Assembly: GCA_905339235.1 (NCBI GenBank)
Contig: CAJPFG010000023.1
Span: 1 to 64,000, forward strand
DNA: 64,000 nucleotides
Direction: 5' to 3'
Origin: Phycisphaerales bacterium
GTDB taxonomy: Bacteria > Planctomycetota > Phycisphaerae > Phycisphaerales > UBA1924
The notes beneath the pieces are model-generated. The model saw only the letters and a program-made list of their open reading frames with translations, was not told where the DNA came from and did not search any database. The stretch's first letter is position 1. The number at the start of each line of letters is the position of its first letter. Both the position numbers and the translations under genes were made by a program. Below are positions 27,841-36,356 of this stretch, piece by piece.

Positions 27841-29675
27841 ACCAGCGAAACCTCGATTCCGGCAGGCCGTTCCGTGGCGCGATCTCTGGGCTTCTGCGGG
27901 CGGTTCTTCCGGTCATTTTCGCTTTCTGCGTGCTGGTCGTGAGACCCGTTCGTGCGCAGAACGCCCCCGAAGGCAACGCTCACCCCCGCACTCAGGCCGT
28001 CAATGAGTCGGGGCTTTCACTTCCAAATCCTTTTGGCGAGCACTCGCGCGATCTCGCGGCTGTGTGCTCGACCGAGGACAAGGCCGCGTTCGCCGCCACC
28101 CTGAACCTTGAACCGCTGCGCGACCTGGCGGTGTTTCACAACGGCCGCGTCAAGATTCTCGATACGCTTGCGCGCGAGACCGTTCGGGAGGTGACCGGCC
28201 GCTCGCAATACCGCGGGGACTACCTTGATCCCGCGAAGCCGGGTGGGGGCGCGAAGAGCATCGTGACCCGCAAGTTCGACCCGCTCTTTACGCTGCTGGA
28301 CATGACGATTGATCCGGCGTACTACGCGGACAAGCCGCTTGTCGGTGTGGACTTTCTGCCGCTCCGGCGCGAGTTGCTGGAGGTGGCCTTTCCGGAGGAT
28401 GCCGCGGCCCGCGACCGCTGGCTTCGCCTCGGACGCGTGTCTCCCCGAATGATCGACCAGTACGTTCGCGTGAGCAGCGCCCGGTCGATGTCCGACGACT
28501 CAAGCCGCCGGGCCCTGGGAATGCTGGATGAGGGTGTGTCGCTTTTCCTGGAAGGGAAGGCCAACTTCGTGATGGTGGCCCCCGCCCAGAGCACTCTGCC
28601 GTGGAGCCACCTTTCGCGACTCGATCCGCAGCACCCTGTGCGGGTCGCGGCCGCGGCGATCGGGCAGGCCTGGCGTGCTCGCGATTCGGCGCTGGCCAAC
28701 CAAGCCATCGCGTCGCTGGCCTCGGAGTTGCCGAAGATCAACGCGGAGGTCTACCCCGCGGGCCGCCGGACGCTCGAGCGGCTTTACAACCGGTCCAACG
28801 CCTTCGAGTGGGGGTTCTGGACCTACGGGCTCGCGCTGGTCACGTTGCTGGTGGCATTCGGCACCGCGCGCCCGTGGCTGGCGCGCGCCGGCGCGGGCGT
28901 GCTGTTCGTTTCGCTCGCCCTGCACGCATTCGGATTCGTGACCCGCTGCCTCATCGCCGAGCGATTCGCGATCCAGAACCAGTTTGAGTCCATGACCGGA
29001 CTGAGCCTGTTCGCGGTCGTGGTGGGGGCGTCCATCATGCTGCTGCGGCGGCAATGGCTCTTCGGCGCGGCCGCGGCGGGTGTGGGGTTTCTCGTCCTCA
29101 TCACCGCGACCCAGACGAACATCCCCGGGCAGGCGATCGAGCGTGAGGCCGCGATTCTCAATACCAGCGTGCTCCTCAAGTACCACGTGACGACGGTGCT
29201 CTCGTCGTACGGGCTGATCGCGCTGGGCTTCGTGGTGAGCCTGTTCTATCTCGGGGTGCATTACGCGGGAATCCTGCGGCCCGCTTCGGCACAGGGCGCC
29301 GTGACGACCGCCGGTATCGCCGTCGCGCTGGGTGACGACCGCGGCCAGATCGGCACCCGCCTCCGCCTGCTCGCCGACCTCGACACCGCCCAGATGGTCG
29401 TCCTCCAACTGGCGTTTTGGACGCTGGGGGTTGGAATTCTGTTGGGGGCGTGGTGGGCCGATCACTCCTGGGGCCGATGGTGGGCGTTTGATCCGAAGGA
29501 GACCTGGGCGCTAATCACCTGGATCGTGTACCTCATCGTGATCCACGTGCGAGTTGCCGCGCCGGGCAACAAGGGGCTCACGACGGCGTGGCTCAGCGTC
29601 GTCGGGTTCGGCGTGATGCTCTGGACGTACTTCGGGGTCAACCTGCTTCTGCCCGGGCTGCACGCGTACGCGTAA
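27837..29675 (+). CDS. ccsA: CcsA/ResC-like cytochrome c biogenesis protein with large N-terminal domain
   Basis: A 612-residue protein starting at TTG 27837, which has GGAGG 7 nt upstream and overlaps the resB stop (TTGA). A signal-anchor segment is followed by ~260 periplasmic residues with no motif I know, then eight membrane helices. The heme-handling tryptophan motif is clear: WGRWWAFDPKETWALITW near residue 550, with flanking histidines (LKYHVTTVLSSYG and ADHSWG). It forms the heme-c synthase with ResB and would serve ActA, ActE and CoxB. The N-terminal domain is an addition relative to ordinary CcsA. Confidence 0.88.
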   Translation: MNQRNLDSGRPFRGAISGLLRAVLPVIFAFCVLVVRPVRAQNAPEGNAHPRTQAVNESGLSLPNPFGEHSRDLAAVCSTEDKAAFAATLNLEPLRDLAVFHNGRVKILDTLARETVREVTGRSQYRGDYLDPAKPGGGAKSIVTRKFDPLFTLLDMTIDPAYYADKPLVGVDFLPLRRELLEVAFPEDAAARDRWLRLGRVSPRMIDQYVRVSSARSMSDDSSRRALGMLDEGVSLFLEGKANFVMVAPAQSTLPWSHLSRLDPQHPVRVAAAAIGQAWRARDSALANQAIASLASELPKINAEVYPAGRRTLERLYNRSNAFEWGFWTYGLALVTLLVAFGTARPWLARAGAGVLFVSLALHAFGFVTRCLIAERFAIQNQFESMTGLSLFAVVVGASIMLLRRQWLFGAAAAGVGFLVLITATQTNIPGQAIEREAAILNTSVLLKYHVTTVLSSYGLIALGFVVSLFYLGVHYAGILRPASAQGAVTTAGIAVALGDDRGQIGTRLRLLADLDTAQMVVLQLAFWTLGVGILLGAWWADHSWGRWWAFDPKETWALITWIVYLIVIHVRVAAPGNKGLTTAWLSVVGFGVMLWTYFGVNLLLPGLHAYA

Positions 29676-29692
29676 CGCATGGAGTTCAGGCC

Positions 29693-30391
29693 TTGTTCGC
29701 AGGCACACCCGAACTGGAGATAGCGGCGTCGGCCATCCGGCTGACTCGTGACTTCTATTCGGTCGGCGCTGCGGACTTGGCTCCTCGCCTTCTGGGGCAG
29801 ATCGTCGTACGGGTACTTCCGGGCGGGGAGAGGCTCGCGGGCGTCATCGTCGAGGCCGAGGCGTACCTGGGCGTGAAGGACCGCGCCAGCCACGCGTTCG
29901 GCGGCCGTCGAACACCGCGGAACGAGACCATGTACGCCCGGCCCGGCACGGCCTACGTGTACTTCACGTACGGGATGCACTTCTGCATGAACGTGGTCTG
30001 CGGCGAACTGGGCGAGCCGGCCGCGGTCCTGATTCGGGCCCTGCACCCGATCGAGGGGTTGGAAGTCATGGCGGACCAGCGCGCCAAGGGAAGCGTGCGG
30101 AGCGGGCTCAAGGTGACGGAACTTTGCAGCGGGCCGGGGAAACTGTGCCGGGCCCTGGCCATCGACCGATCACTGGATGGGGTCGATCTGTGCACCTGCG
30201 ACGGGTTGTGGGTCGCCGAGGGCCCCGGGGTGCTGCCTCGCCGGACGCGTCGGGCGAGCCGGGTCGGTCTGGGGTTTGAAGGTCCCTGGGCCCGGCGGCG
30301 GCTGAGGTGGCTGGTTGCGGGGAACCCCCATTTGAGTTCGATTCCCCGGGCTATTCGGAAGATATTGCCGGGTAGCGGTTTGCGGTGCTAG
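29693..30391 (+). CDS. DNA-3-methyladenine glycosylase, AAG/MPG family
   Basis: A 232-residue base-excision repair enzyme that removes alkylated purines. It starts at TTG 29693 with GGAG 8 nt upstream. Hallmarks are DFYSVGAADLAPRLLG, the catalytic VEAEAYLG (general-base Glu), DRASHAFGG, RNETMYARPGTAYVYFTYGMHFCMNV in two adjacent blocks, and CSGPGKLCRAL. The length matches the family. It lies 17 bp after ccsA and may be cotranscribed with it. Confidence 0.92.
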   Translation: MFAGTPELEIAASAIRLTRDFYSVGAADLAPRLLGQIVVRVLPGGERLAGVIVEAEAYLGVKDRASHAFGGRRTPRNETMYARPGTAYVYFTYGMHFCMNVVCGELGEPAAVLIRALHPIEGLEVMADQRAKGSVRSGLKVTELCSGPGKLCRALAIDRSLDGVDLCTCDGLWVAEGPGVLPRRTRRASRVGLGFEGPWARRRLRWLVAGNPHLSSIPRAIRKILPGSGLRC

Positions 30392-30438
30392 CATCGTGCT
30401 TAGGGCGGGAGCCTCCGAGCACCGATAGGAGTTCGACG

Positions 30439-30822
30439 GTGAGCGAATTCGTTCCGGACTTGCGTTCGATCGCGCAGCATGCTGGCCCCTTCCCGCCCCA
30501 AGCGGTTGCCTTTATCAGGGAAGGGCTGGCGCACACCGTCAAGATGTTGCACGGAGACGCCGATGCCGACGAGGAGCGCCGCCACGTCAACGGCCAGCAA
30601 CTCTGCCTTGGCCTGCGCGACTACGCCCTCAAGCAGTACGGCCGCCTCGCCCGCACCGTGTTGAAGAGTTGGAATATCACGACCACCGAGGATTTCGGCA
30701 AGATCGTCTTCGCGATGATTGAGGCCGAACTCATGCGCAAGACCGAGCAGGACTCGATGGACGACTTCCGCGCGGTCTACGACTTCGACGAGGCCTTCGG
30801 CGACGTCTCGTTCAGCCGGTGA
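30439..30822 (+). CDS. Minf_1886/TIGR04138 family conserved protein
   Basis: A 127-residue soluble protein of unknown function, restricted as far as I know to Planctomycetota and Verrucomicrobiota (Minf_1886 family). Typical segments are HVNGQQLCLGLRDYALKQYG, SWNITTTEDFGKIVFAMIE and DSMDDFRAVYDFDEAF. The GTG at 30439 has AGGAG 7 nt upstream. A TAGCAT -10-like hexamer lies at 30378-30383. The absence of signal peptide or membrane helix places it in the cytoplasm. Confidence 0.85.
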   Translation: MSEFVPDLRSIAQHAGPFPPQAVAFIREGLAHTVKMLHGDADADEERRHVNGQQLCLGLRDYALKQYGRLARTVLKSWNITTTEDFGKIVFAMIEAELMRKTEQDSMDDFRAVYDFDEAFGDVSFSR

Positions 30823-30873
30823 AGACCAGAGCCCGGCGTGAAGCCACTCGGTCTGCCGTGGTACCATGCTCGC

Positions 30874-31830
30874 ATGAGTATTCCCCGTCGCGTCGCCCTT
30901 GCCGTAATTGCGTTCTGCCTCGCGCCGCTCGCCGCCGCGCAGTCGAAAGACCCGCCTCGCAAACCGGTGGTGGGGTTCTCGCAGGTCGGCGCCGAATCCG
31001 CGTGGCGGACGGCCGAAACGGCCTCGATCAAGGACGAAGCGTCGAAGCGCGGGGTGGAACTCAAGTTTGCTGACGCCCAGGGCAAGCAGGCGGCGCAGGT
31101 CCGCTCGCTGCGGTCGTTCATCGCTCAGAAAGTGGACTACATCATCCTGGCGCCCATCGTCGAGAGCGGCTGGGATGAGGTCCTTGGTGACGCGAAGGCC
31201 GCGGGCATTCCGGTGCTGCTTGTGGACCGGGGCGTGAAGGTCAAGGACGAATCGCTCTTCGTGACGCTCATCGCCAGCGACTTTGTCGAGGAGGGCCGGA
31301 TGGCGGGCGAGTGGCTCGCGAAGCAGACCGGGGGCAAGGCTTCGATCGTCGAGTTGCAGGGGACCACCGGCGCGGCTCCGGCGATCGACCGCCGGAAGGG
31401 CTTTGCGCAGGCCATTGCCGCCCACCCCGATATGAGGATCATCAAGAGCCAGTCGGGAGACTTCAGCCGGGCCAAGGGCAAAGAGGTAATGGAAGCCTTC
31501 ATCAAGAGCGAGGGCCGGAAGATCACCGCGGTGTACGCGCATAACGACGACATGGCGCTGGGAGCGATCCAGGCGCTGGACGAAGCCGGGATGAAACCCG
31601 GGGCGGGCGTCACGGTGATCTCCATCGATGCGGTGAAGGGCGCGTTCGAGGCCATGGTCGAGGGCAAACTCAACGCGACGGTCGAGTGCAATCCGCTGCT
31701 GGGCCCGATGGCCTTCGACACGATTGAGAAGCACCGCAAGGGCGAAACCATCCCCAAGTTCATCAAGCAGACGGATCGGCTGTTCGACCAGTCGCAGGCG
31801 GCCGAGGCCATCAAGATGCGGCAGTACTGA
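30874..31830 (+). CDS. ytfQ: Sugar ABC transporter substrate-binding protein, YtfQ-like
   Basis: A 318-residue periplasmic binding protein of the ribose/galactofuranose group. A signal peptide ends near AAAQS; VVGFSQVGAESAWRTAE, DYIILAPIVESGWDEVL, VLLVDRGV and VYAHNDDMALGAIQALDEAG follow E. coli YtfQ closely, so galactofuranose or another pentose/furanose is likely. The permease gene starts immediately after its stop (TGAGTG). No Shine-Dalgarno is visible, but TACCAT ends 6 nt before the ATG, as expected for a leaderless message. Confidence 0.88.
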   Translation: MSIPRRVALAVIAFCLAPLAAAQSKDPPRKPVVGFSQVGAESAWRTAETASIKDEASKRGVELKFADAQGKQAAQVRSLRSFIAQKVDYIILAPIVESGWDEVLGDAKAAGIPVLLVDRGVKVKDESLFVTLIASDFVEEGRMAGEWLAKQTGGKASIVELQGTTGAAPAIDRRKGFAQAIAAHPDMRIIKSQSGDFSRAKGKEVMEAFIKSEGRKITAVYAHNDDMALGAIQALDEAGMKPGAGVTVISIDAVKGAFEAMVEGKLNATVECNPLLGPMAFDTIEKHRKGETIPKFIKQTDRLFDQSQAAEAIKMRQY

Positions 31831-33834
31831 GTGGCGACTCCCCTGCGCCCAGCGCCGGAAGTGCTGCGGGCGTTCGCGCCATTCGCGGCGCTGGCGGCGC
31901 TGCTGCTCGCCAACGCGATCTTCACGCCCGGGTTCGCGACGCTTGAAGTGCGCGAGGGGCGGCTGTTCGGGGCGATCATCGACATCCTGCAGAACGGCTC
32001 CCCCATTCTGCTTCTCGCGGTGGGGATGACGCTTGTTATCGCGGCGGGGGCCATCGATCTCTCGGTCGGCTCCGTCATGGCCCTTTCGGCGGCGGTCGCG
32101 GCCGTGCTCGTCACCCGCGGCCAGCCCTTCGCGATGGCGCTGGTCGCGGCGCTGGGCGTGGGCGCGACGTGCGGGCTCGCGAATGGGCTCATTGTCTCGG
32201 TCGCGCGCCTTCAGCCCGTGGTCGCGACGCTCATGACACTCATCGCCTGCCGTGGGCTCGCGCAGACCCTGACCGGCGACCAGAAAGTTCGGTTCGAGGA
32301 CCCCGCGTTCGGTTCTTTCGCGAACGGTTCGTTCCTCGGGCTTCCCTCGCCGCTGCTTCTGGTCGCGGGCGCGGCCGTCGTTGCGGGCTTCATGCTCCGG
32401 CGGACCGTCGCGGGATTCCGGCTTCAGGTTGTCGGATCGAACCCCGTCGCGGCCGGGTACTGCGGCGTGAGCGTTCGTCGGCACACCATCGGTGCGTACG
32501 TGGCGAGCGGAGTCTGCGCGGCTTTCGCGGGGTTGCTGGCCGCGGGTGACATCAAGGAGGCCGACGTAGCCGGGTGCGGGCTGTACAGCGAACTTGACGC
32601 GATCCTCGCGGTGGTCATCGGCGGCACGGCGCTTACGGGCGGGCGGGCGCGGCTGGTGGGATCGTTGCTGGGCGCGATCGTCATGCAGACTCTCACCGTG
32701 ACGCTCCAGATGCGCGGGGTGATCACCGAGCACACGCTGATCGTGAAGGGCGCGGCGGTTCTGGTGGTGACGCTGATCCAGGTTGCGTCGCGCGCGCCGG
32801 CCGGTCCGGTGCATTCGCGCTCCGATTTGGCCGCCGATTCGCCCGCGCGCCGGACGTGGCTGCCGGCGCTCGCGGCGCTGGCCGCGCTGGTGGCCGCGGC
32901 CGGATGGCGGTATCACGACGCGTACTTCCTTTCCGCGCCGACGTTCCTGAACCTGCTGAACGACAACGCCGTGCTGGGGCTGGCCGCGGTGGGCGCAGCG
33001 GTGGTGATTCTCAGCGGCGGGATCGACCTTTCCGTCGGCGCGGTGATGAGTCTTGCGAGCATCGTGCTTGCGACGCTGCTGTCCCGGGCCGGCTGGCCCC
33101 TGTGGGCCGCGCTACCGGCGACGCTCGCGAGCACGACGCTGTTTGGCGCGCTTCAAGGCATAATCATCGAGCGGGCCCGGCTGCCGGCGTTCATCGTGAC
33201 GCTGGCGGGGATGTTCATGGCGCGCGGCCTGGCGTTCGTGATCAGCCTGGAACCGGTATCGATTTCCGGCGAGCAGCATGAGGCGTTGGCGGCGGCGATT
33301 CCACTGGGGGGCGGCCGGCGAGTGGCGATCGGGGCGATGCTGTGGCTGGCCGCGAGCGTGATCGCGTGGTTGGTGCTGGCGTGGACGCGGTTCGGACGGC
33401 GCGTGTACGCCCTGGGCGGGAGCGAAACGGCGAGCCGCGCGATGGGAGTTCCCGTTGCGAGGACGCGCGTCGCGGTCTATGGAGTGAGCGGCCTGTGCGC
33501 GGGGTTGGGCGGGGTTGCGCTGACGGCGTACCTGTCCGGGGGATCGCATTTCGAGGGCGTGGGGCTGGAACTCGACGCGATCGCCGCGGTGGCGATCGGC
33601 GGCACGCTCCTCGCGGGGGGCGTGGGCTCGGTGGCGGGGAGCGTGGTGGGCGTGCTGATTCTGGGGCTGGTGGTTGTGTCGGTGACGACGTACGAGCCCA
33701 ACGCCGCGAGCGCGGGGTCCACAAAGGTGATCACGGCGGGGCTGCTGCTGGCGTTCGTGCTTCTCCAACGGGTTCTGAGCGTATTGTCCGCTCACCGGAA
33801 TCGTCCATTTGCACCCGCACCGCCCGTGCCGTAG
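31831..33834 (+). CDS. Fused double sugar ABC permease, YtfT-YjfF-like
   Basis: A 667-residue protein containing two complete RbsC-type permeases in one chain. The first (about 1-330) has GMTLVIAAGAIDLSVGSVMAL and the late ELDAILAVVIGGTALTGG; the second (about 345-667) repeats these as AAVVILSGGIDLSVGAVMSL and ELDAIAAVAIGGTLLAGG. In E. coli the equivalents are separate genes, ytfT and yjfF, with the ATPase ytfR beside them. Here no ATPase gene is present on either side, so an ATPase must be supplied from elsewhere. The GTG start follows the ytfQ stop directly. Confidence 0.9.
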   Translation: MATPLRPAPEVLRAFAPFAALAALLLANAIFTPGFATLEVREGRLFGAIIDILQNGSPILLLAVGMTLVIAAGAIDLSVGSVMALSAAVAAVLVTRGQPFAMALVAALGVGATCGLANGLIVSVARLQPVVATLMTLIACRGLAQTLTGDQKVRFEDPAFGSFANGSFLGLPSPLLLVAGAAVVAGFMLRRTVAGFRLQVVGSNPVAAGYCGVSVRRHTIGAYVASGVCAAFAGLLAAGDIKEADVAGCGLYSELDAILAVVIGGTALTGGRARLVGSLLGAIVMQTLTVTLQMRGVITEHTLIVKGAAVLVVTLIQVASRAPAGPVHSRSDLAADSPARRTWLPALAALAALVAAAGWRYHDAYFLSAPTFLNLLNDNAVLGLAAVGAAVVILSGGIDLSVGAVMSLASIVLATLLSRAGWPLWAALPATLASTTLFGALQGIIIERARLPAFIVTLAGMFMARGLAFVISLEPVSISGEQHEALAAAIPLGGGRRVAIGAMLWLAASVIAWLVLAWTRFGRRVYALGGSETASRAMGVPVARTRVAVYGVSGLCAGLGGVALTAYLSGGSHFEGVGLELDAIAAVAIGGTLLAGGVGSVAGSVVGVLILGLVVVSVTTYEPNAASAGSTKVITAGLLLAFVLLQRVLSVLSAHRNRPFAPAPPVP

Positions 33835-33837
33835 ATT
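33809..33837 (+). promoter_or_regulatory. Promoter of the AI-2E gene, leaderless type
   Basis: TTGCAC (33809-33814), a 17-bp spacer and TAGATT (33832-33837) form a good housekeeping promoter. The ATG lies 6 nt after the -10, so transcription should begin at or next to the start codon. It overlaps the end of the permease gene. Confidence 0.65.
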
Positions 33838-33843
33838 CATCGC

Positions 33844-35271
33844 ATGTCCCACCCGCCGGAAGCCAAGAAGCCCGCCGACTGGCAGCAGATTCACCTCTGG
33901 CAGATCCAGCCGGTGCGTGACGGATTGGTGATCGCGGCGGTGCTCGGGATTCTGTGGCTGGGGTACAAACTCAGCCTTGTCACCATTCCGCTCCTGTTGG
34001 CGTTGACGTTGGCGTACCTCTTCGAGCCGCTGGTGCGGGTGCTCACGCGGAAGCGCCGAATGTCTCGGGGCTTTGTGGCGGCGGGGATCATCGCGATTTC
34101 CGCGCTGGTCATTGTCGTGCCGGTGACGGTGGGGCTGGGGTTTGCGGTGGTGCAGGGCGGCAAACTCGCGCAGAGGCTGGCGGGGAGCGTGGATGTTCTC
34201 GCGTTCTCCATTCAGCATCCCACCGATGACGCGGCGCGGGCCAAGGTGGTCGCGGCGGGCCGCTCGTGGGCGCAGATCCGGGACTACGTGGTTGAGCAGG
34301 AGTCCCGATTGCGGGCGTGGCGCGAAGCACAGGGGCGGGAACCAGGTCCCGAAACCCGCGCGTCCGGGGTGGATCCGAATGAGAAGCCGCGGCCGGCCGA
34401 GGGGGAGCCGCCGACCGGCGAGTCGGGCGCCAACGTGCCGAGCGAGGCCGACAACAGGAAGGCCGAACTGGTCTTCGCGCTGTCTCCCGAGCCTTCGGAT
34501 CTGTACCGGGTCGTGCAGTGGGCCGCGGCGTGGGTGCGTGAGAACGCCTCGGCGATTGGCAAGAGCGCCCTCAACGTGGGCGGGGGCGTGGCGGGCGCGG
34601 CGGTCTCTACGGTGGGGTCGGTCGGGGCGTTTCTGTTCGGCGCGTTCCTGACGGCGTTCTTTTTCTTCTTTATCTGCACGTCGTACGGGCGGGTGCTGGC
34701 GTTCTGGGAGAGCCTGATTCCGGAGAAAAAAAAGAGCCGCGCCGTTGAACTGATGGCGCAGATGGACCGGGTGATCGCGGGGTTCGTCCGCGGGCGGCTC
34801 ACGATCTGCGCGATCATGATCTGCGTGCACACGGTGGGGTATTGGATCATCGGAGTTCCCGCGCCCCTGATCGTGGGGCCGATTGTCGGGCTGCTCACCA
34901 TCGTGCCGTACGCGGCGGGGGCGATTGGTATTCCCCTTGCGATGCTCCTCATGTGGCTCGAGCCTGCGGGGGGGTGGCAGAGCCATTGGTGGTGGATCAT
35001 CCTGGGCCCGGTGCTGGTGACGGGGCTTGTGCAGTTCCTGGACGATTACGTGCTGACGCCCCGGATTCAAGGGAAGACGACGAACATGGACACGCCGACG
35101 ATCCTTTTCGCGTCGATCGCGGGGGGTGCGCTGGCGGGGTTCTACGGGATACTGCTCGCGATACCGGTCGCGGCGTGCATCAAGATCGTGCTGAAAGAGG
35201 TGGTCTGGCCGCGGTTCAGGGCGTGGAGCGAGGGAAAGGCGAAAGACGTTCTGCCGATCGGACGGGAATGA
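33844..35271 (+). CDS. AI-2E family transporter
   Basis: A 475-residue membrane protein of the AI-2E/PerM family, whose members export small molecules or ions; the AI-2 role is shown only for E. coli TqsA. N-terminal helices (LGILWLGYKLSLVTIPLLLAL, LAYLFEPLVRVLTRKR) are followed by a long soluble insert (~140-225) rich in Glu/Pro, then the family core with GRLTICAIMICVHTVGYWIIGVP, LTIVPYAAGAIGIPLAM, DDYVLTPRIQGKTTNMDTPT split across two loops, and GFYGILLAIPVAACIK. The start lacks a Shine-Dalgarno sequence; a promoter sits just upstream. Confidence 0.88.
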   Translation: MSHPPEAKKPADWQQIHLWQIQPVRDGLVIAAVLGILWLGYKLSLVTIPLLLALTLAYLFEPLVRVLTRKRRMSRGFVAAGIIAISALVIVVPVTVGLGFAVVQGGKLAQRLAGSVDVLAFSIQHPTDDAARAKVVAAGRSWAQIRDYVVEQESRLRAWREAQGREPGPETRASGVDPNEKPRPAEGEPPTGESGANVPSEADNRKAELVFALSPEPSDLYRVVQWAAAWVRENASAIGKSALNVGGGVAGAAVSTVGSVGAFLFGAFLTAFFFFFICTSYGRVLAFWESLIPEKKKSRAVELMAQMDRVIAGFVRGRLTICAIMICVHTVGYWIIGVPAPLIVGPIVGLLTIVPYAAGAIGIPLAMLLMWLEPAGGWQSHWWWIILGPVLVTGLVQFLDDYVLTPRIQGKTTNMDTPTILFASIAGGALAGFYGILLAIPVAACIKIVLKEVVWPRFRAWSEGKAKDVLPIGRE

Positions 35272-35321
35272 CCGGATTCATGACGAGTCGGCGCCGCCTA
35301 GAATGATGTAGCCTCGCAGGG

Positions 35322-35339
35322 CCGTCCGTTCGGGCGGCG
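35322..35339 (+). other. Hairpin in the leader of the RRM gene
   Basis: GCCGTCC-GTTC-GGGCGGC forms a 7-bp stem with one G-U pair, 74 bp before the RRM start codon in a ~140-bp leader. A TAGAAT -10-like hexamer at 35299-35304 lies just upstream, so the hairpin may be near the 5' end of the message. Confidence 0.4.
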
Positions 35340-35412
35340 TGTGAGGGTCTCCGACGCTTCCTCTGCCCGAGTTCAAGCACCGGTAAAACTCAAGGGCAGG
35401 ATTGGAAGCATC

Positions 35413-35736
35413 ATGACGAAGTTGTATGTCGGTAATCTGTCGTTCAACACGACCGAGTCGCAGTTGCATGATCTGTTTGCGGCCTTCGGCGAGGTGAAGT
35501 CTGCCTCGCTGGTGATGGATCGCGACACGGGCCGGCCGCGCGGATTCGGGTTTGTGGAGTTCGGCAGCGCGGACCACGCCCAGGCGGCGATCGCCGGAAT
35601 GAACGGCAAGAACGTGGATGGTCGCGATCTGACCGTCAACGAAGCCAAGCCCCGCACGGGCGGGTTTGGCGGCGGTGGTGGCGGCGGCGGGAAGTTCAAC
35701 CGCGGCGGCGGTGGCGGCGGCCGCGGCGGCTGGTAA
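35413..35736 (+). CDS. Glycine-rich RRM RNA-binding protein
   Basis: A 107-residue protein with one RNA-recognition motif: RNP2 is LYVGNL (residues 4-9) and RNP1 is RGFGFVEF (about 43-50), so both aromatic RNA-contact strands are intact. The last ~28 residues are a Gly/Arg/Phe tail, as in cyanobacterial and planctomycete cold-inducible Rbp proteins. It probably binds single-stranded RNA as a chaperone. The ATG at 35413 has GGAAG about 6 nt upstream; a long leader and its own terminator make it a single-gene unit. Confidence 0.93.
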   Translation: MTKLYVGNLSFNTTESQLHDLFAAFGEVKSASLVMDRDTGRPRGFGFVEFGSADHAQAAIAGMNGKNVDGRDLTVNEAKPRTGGFGGGGGGGGKFNRGGGGGGRGGW

Positions 35737-35761
35737 AGCCGAACGGTTAATGTGATTTCTC

Positions 35762-35784
35762 CGGGGCCCGTCGGGCCCCGTTTT
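35762..35784 (+). terminator. Rho-independent terminator of the RRM gene
   Basis: CGGGGCCCG-T-CGGGCCCCG forms a near-perfect 8-9-bp stem followed by TTTTC. It lies 25 bp after the stop codon. Confidence 0.88.
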
Positions 35785-35995
35785 CAATTGGGAAGGATGG
35801 CGCGGGCGCAGGGCCGATGATGAAGCGGGTTGCACGGCGTTCCGCTCTGGGCTCGTGTCGGCCGGCCTCACGGCGGTGGCGGGCTGGGGATGGTGGCGCT
35901 GGCGTGCGCAGCCGGGATGTGCAAAATGTGTGTACTCACGAGAGGGGTTGCCGTCGCGTGCGAAGTGTCCGGAGTGCGGCTGGAAGGAGGACTCG

Positions 35996-36319
35996 ATGAC
36001 CGGCGATGAGTTCCGAGAGTTGGCGCTGAGCCTGGCGGGCGCGGTGGAGGGGTCGCACATGGGGCACGCGGACTTTCGCGCGGGCGGGCCGAAGGGCAAG
36101 ATCTTCGCGGCTCTGCCGGATGAGGAGGTGGGGCTGGGGATGGTGAAGTTGTCGCTGGATGACCAGGAGGCGTTCATCGAGAAGGCGCCGGACGTATTCG
36201 AGCCGTGCGCAGGGTCGTGGGGGATGGGCGGAGCAACGTACGTGCGGCTGGCGAAGGCGAACCGAACGATGGTGAAGAAGGCGGTGAGGTGCGCGTGGGA
36301 GAATGTGTCCGGTGCATGA
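35996..36319 (+). CDS. MmcQ/YjbR family protein
   Basis: A 107-residue protein of the MmcQ/YjbR (DUF419) family with a CyaY-like fold, sometimes described as DNA-binding; function is unproven. MTGDEFRELALSLAGAVEGSHMGHADFR and the C-terminal YVRLAKANRTMVKKAVRCAW are typical. The ATG at 35996 has GGAAGGAGG 5 nt upstream. The same frame is open upstream from GTG 35855 and encodes a Trp-rich hydrophobic stretch with two CxxC knuckles (CAKC and CPEC), which might be a real zinc-ribbon extension; see findings. Confidence 0.85.
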   Translation: MTGDEFRELALSLAGAVEGSHMGHADFRAGGPKGKIFAALPDEEVGLGMVKLSLDDQEAFIEKAPDVFEPCAGSWGMGGATYVRLAKANRTMVKKAVRCAWENVSGA

Positions 36320-36356
36320 GGGGGCGCGAATCGCCTTGCCAGGCGTGTTCTCGGTA

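Noticed and set aside
35299..35412. Cold-shock-type RNA thermometer in the RRM leader
   Set aside because: The leader has a hairpin, but I see no conserved cold-shock box or pairing over the ribosome-binding site.
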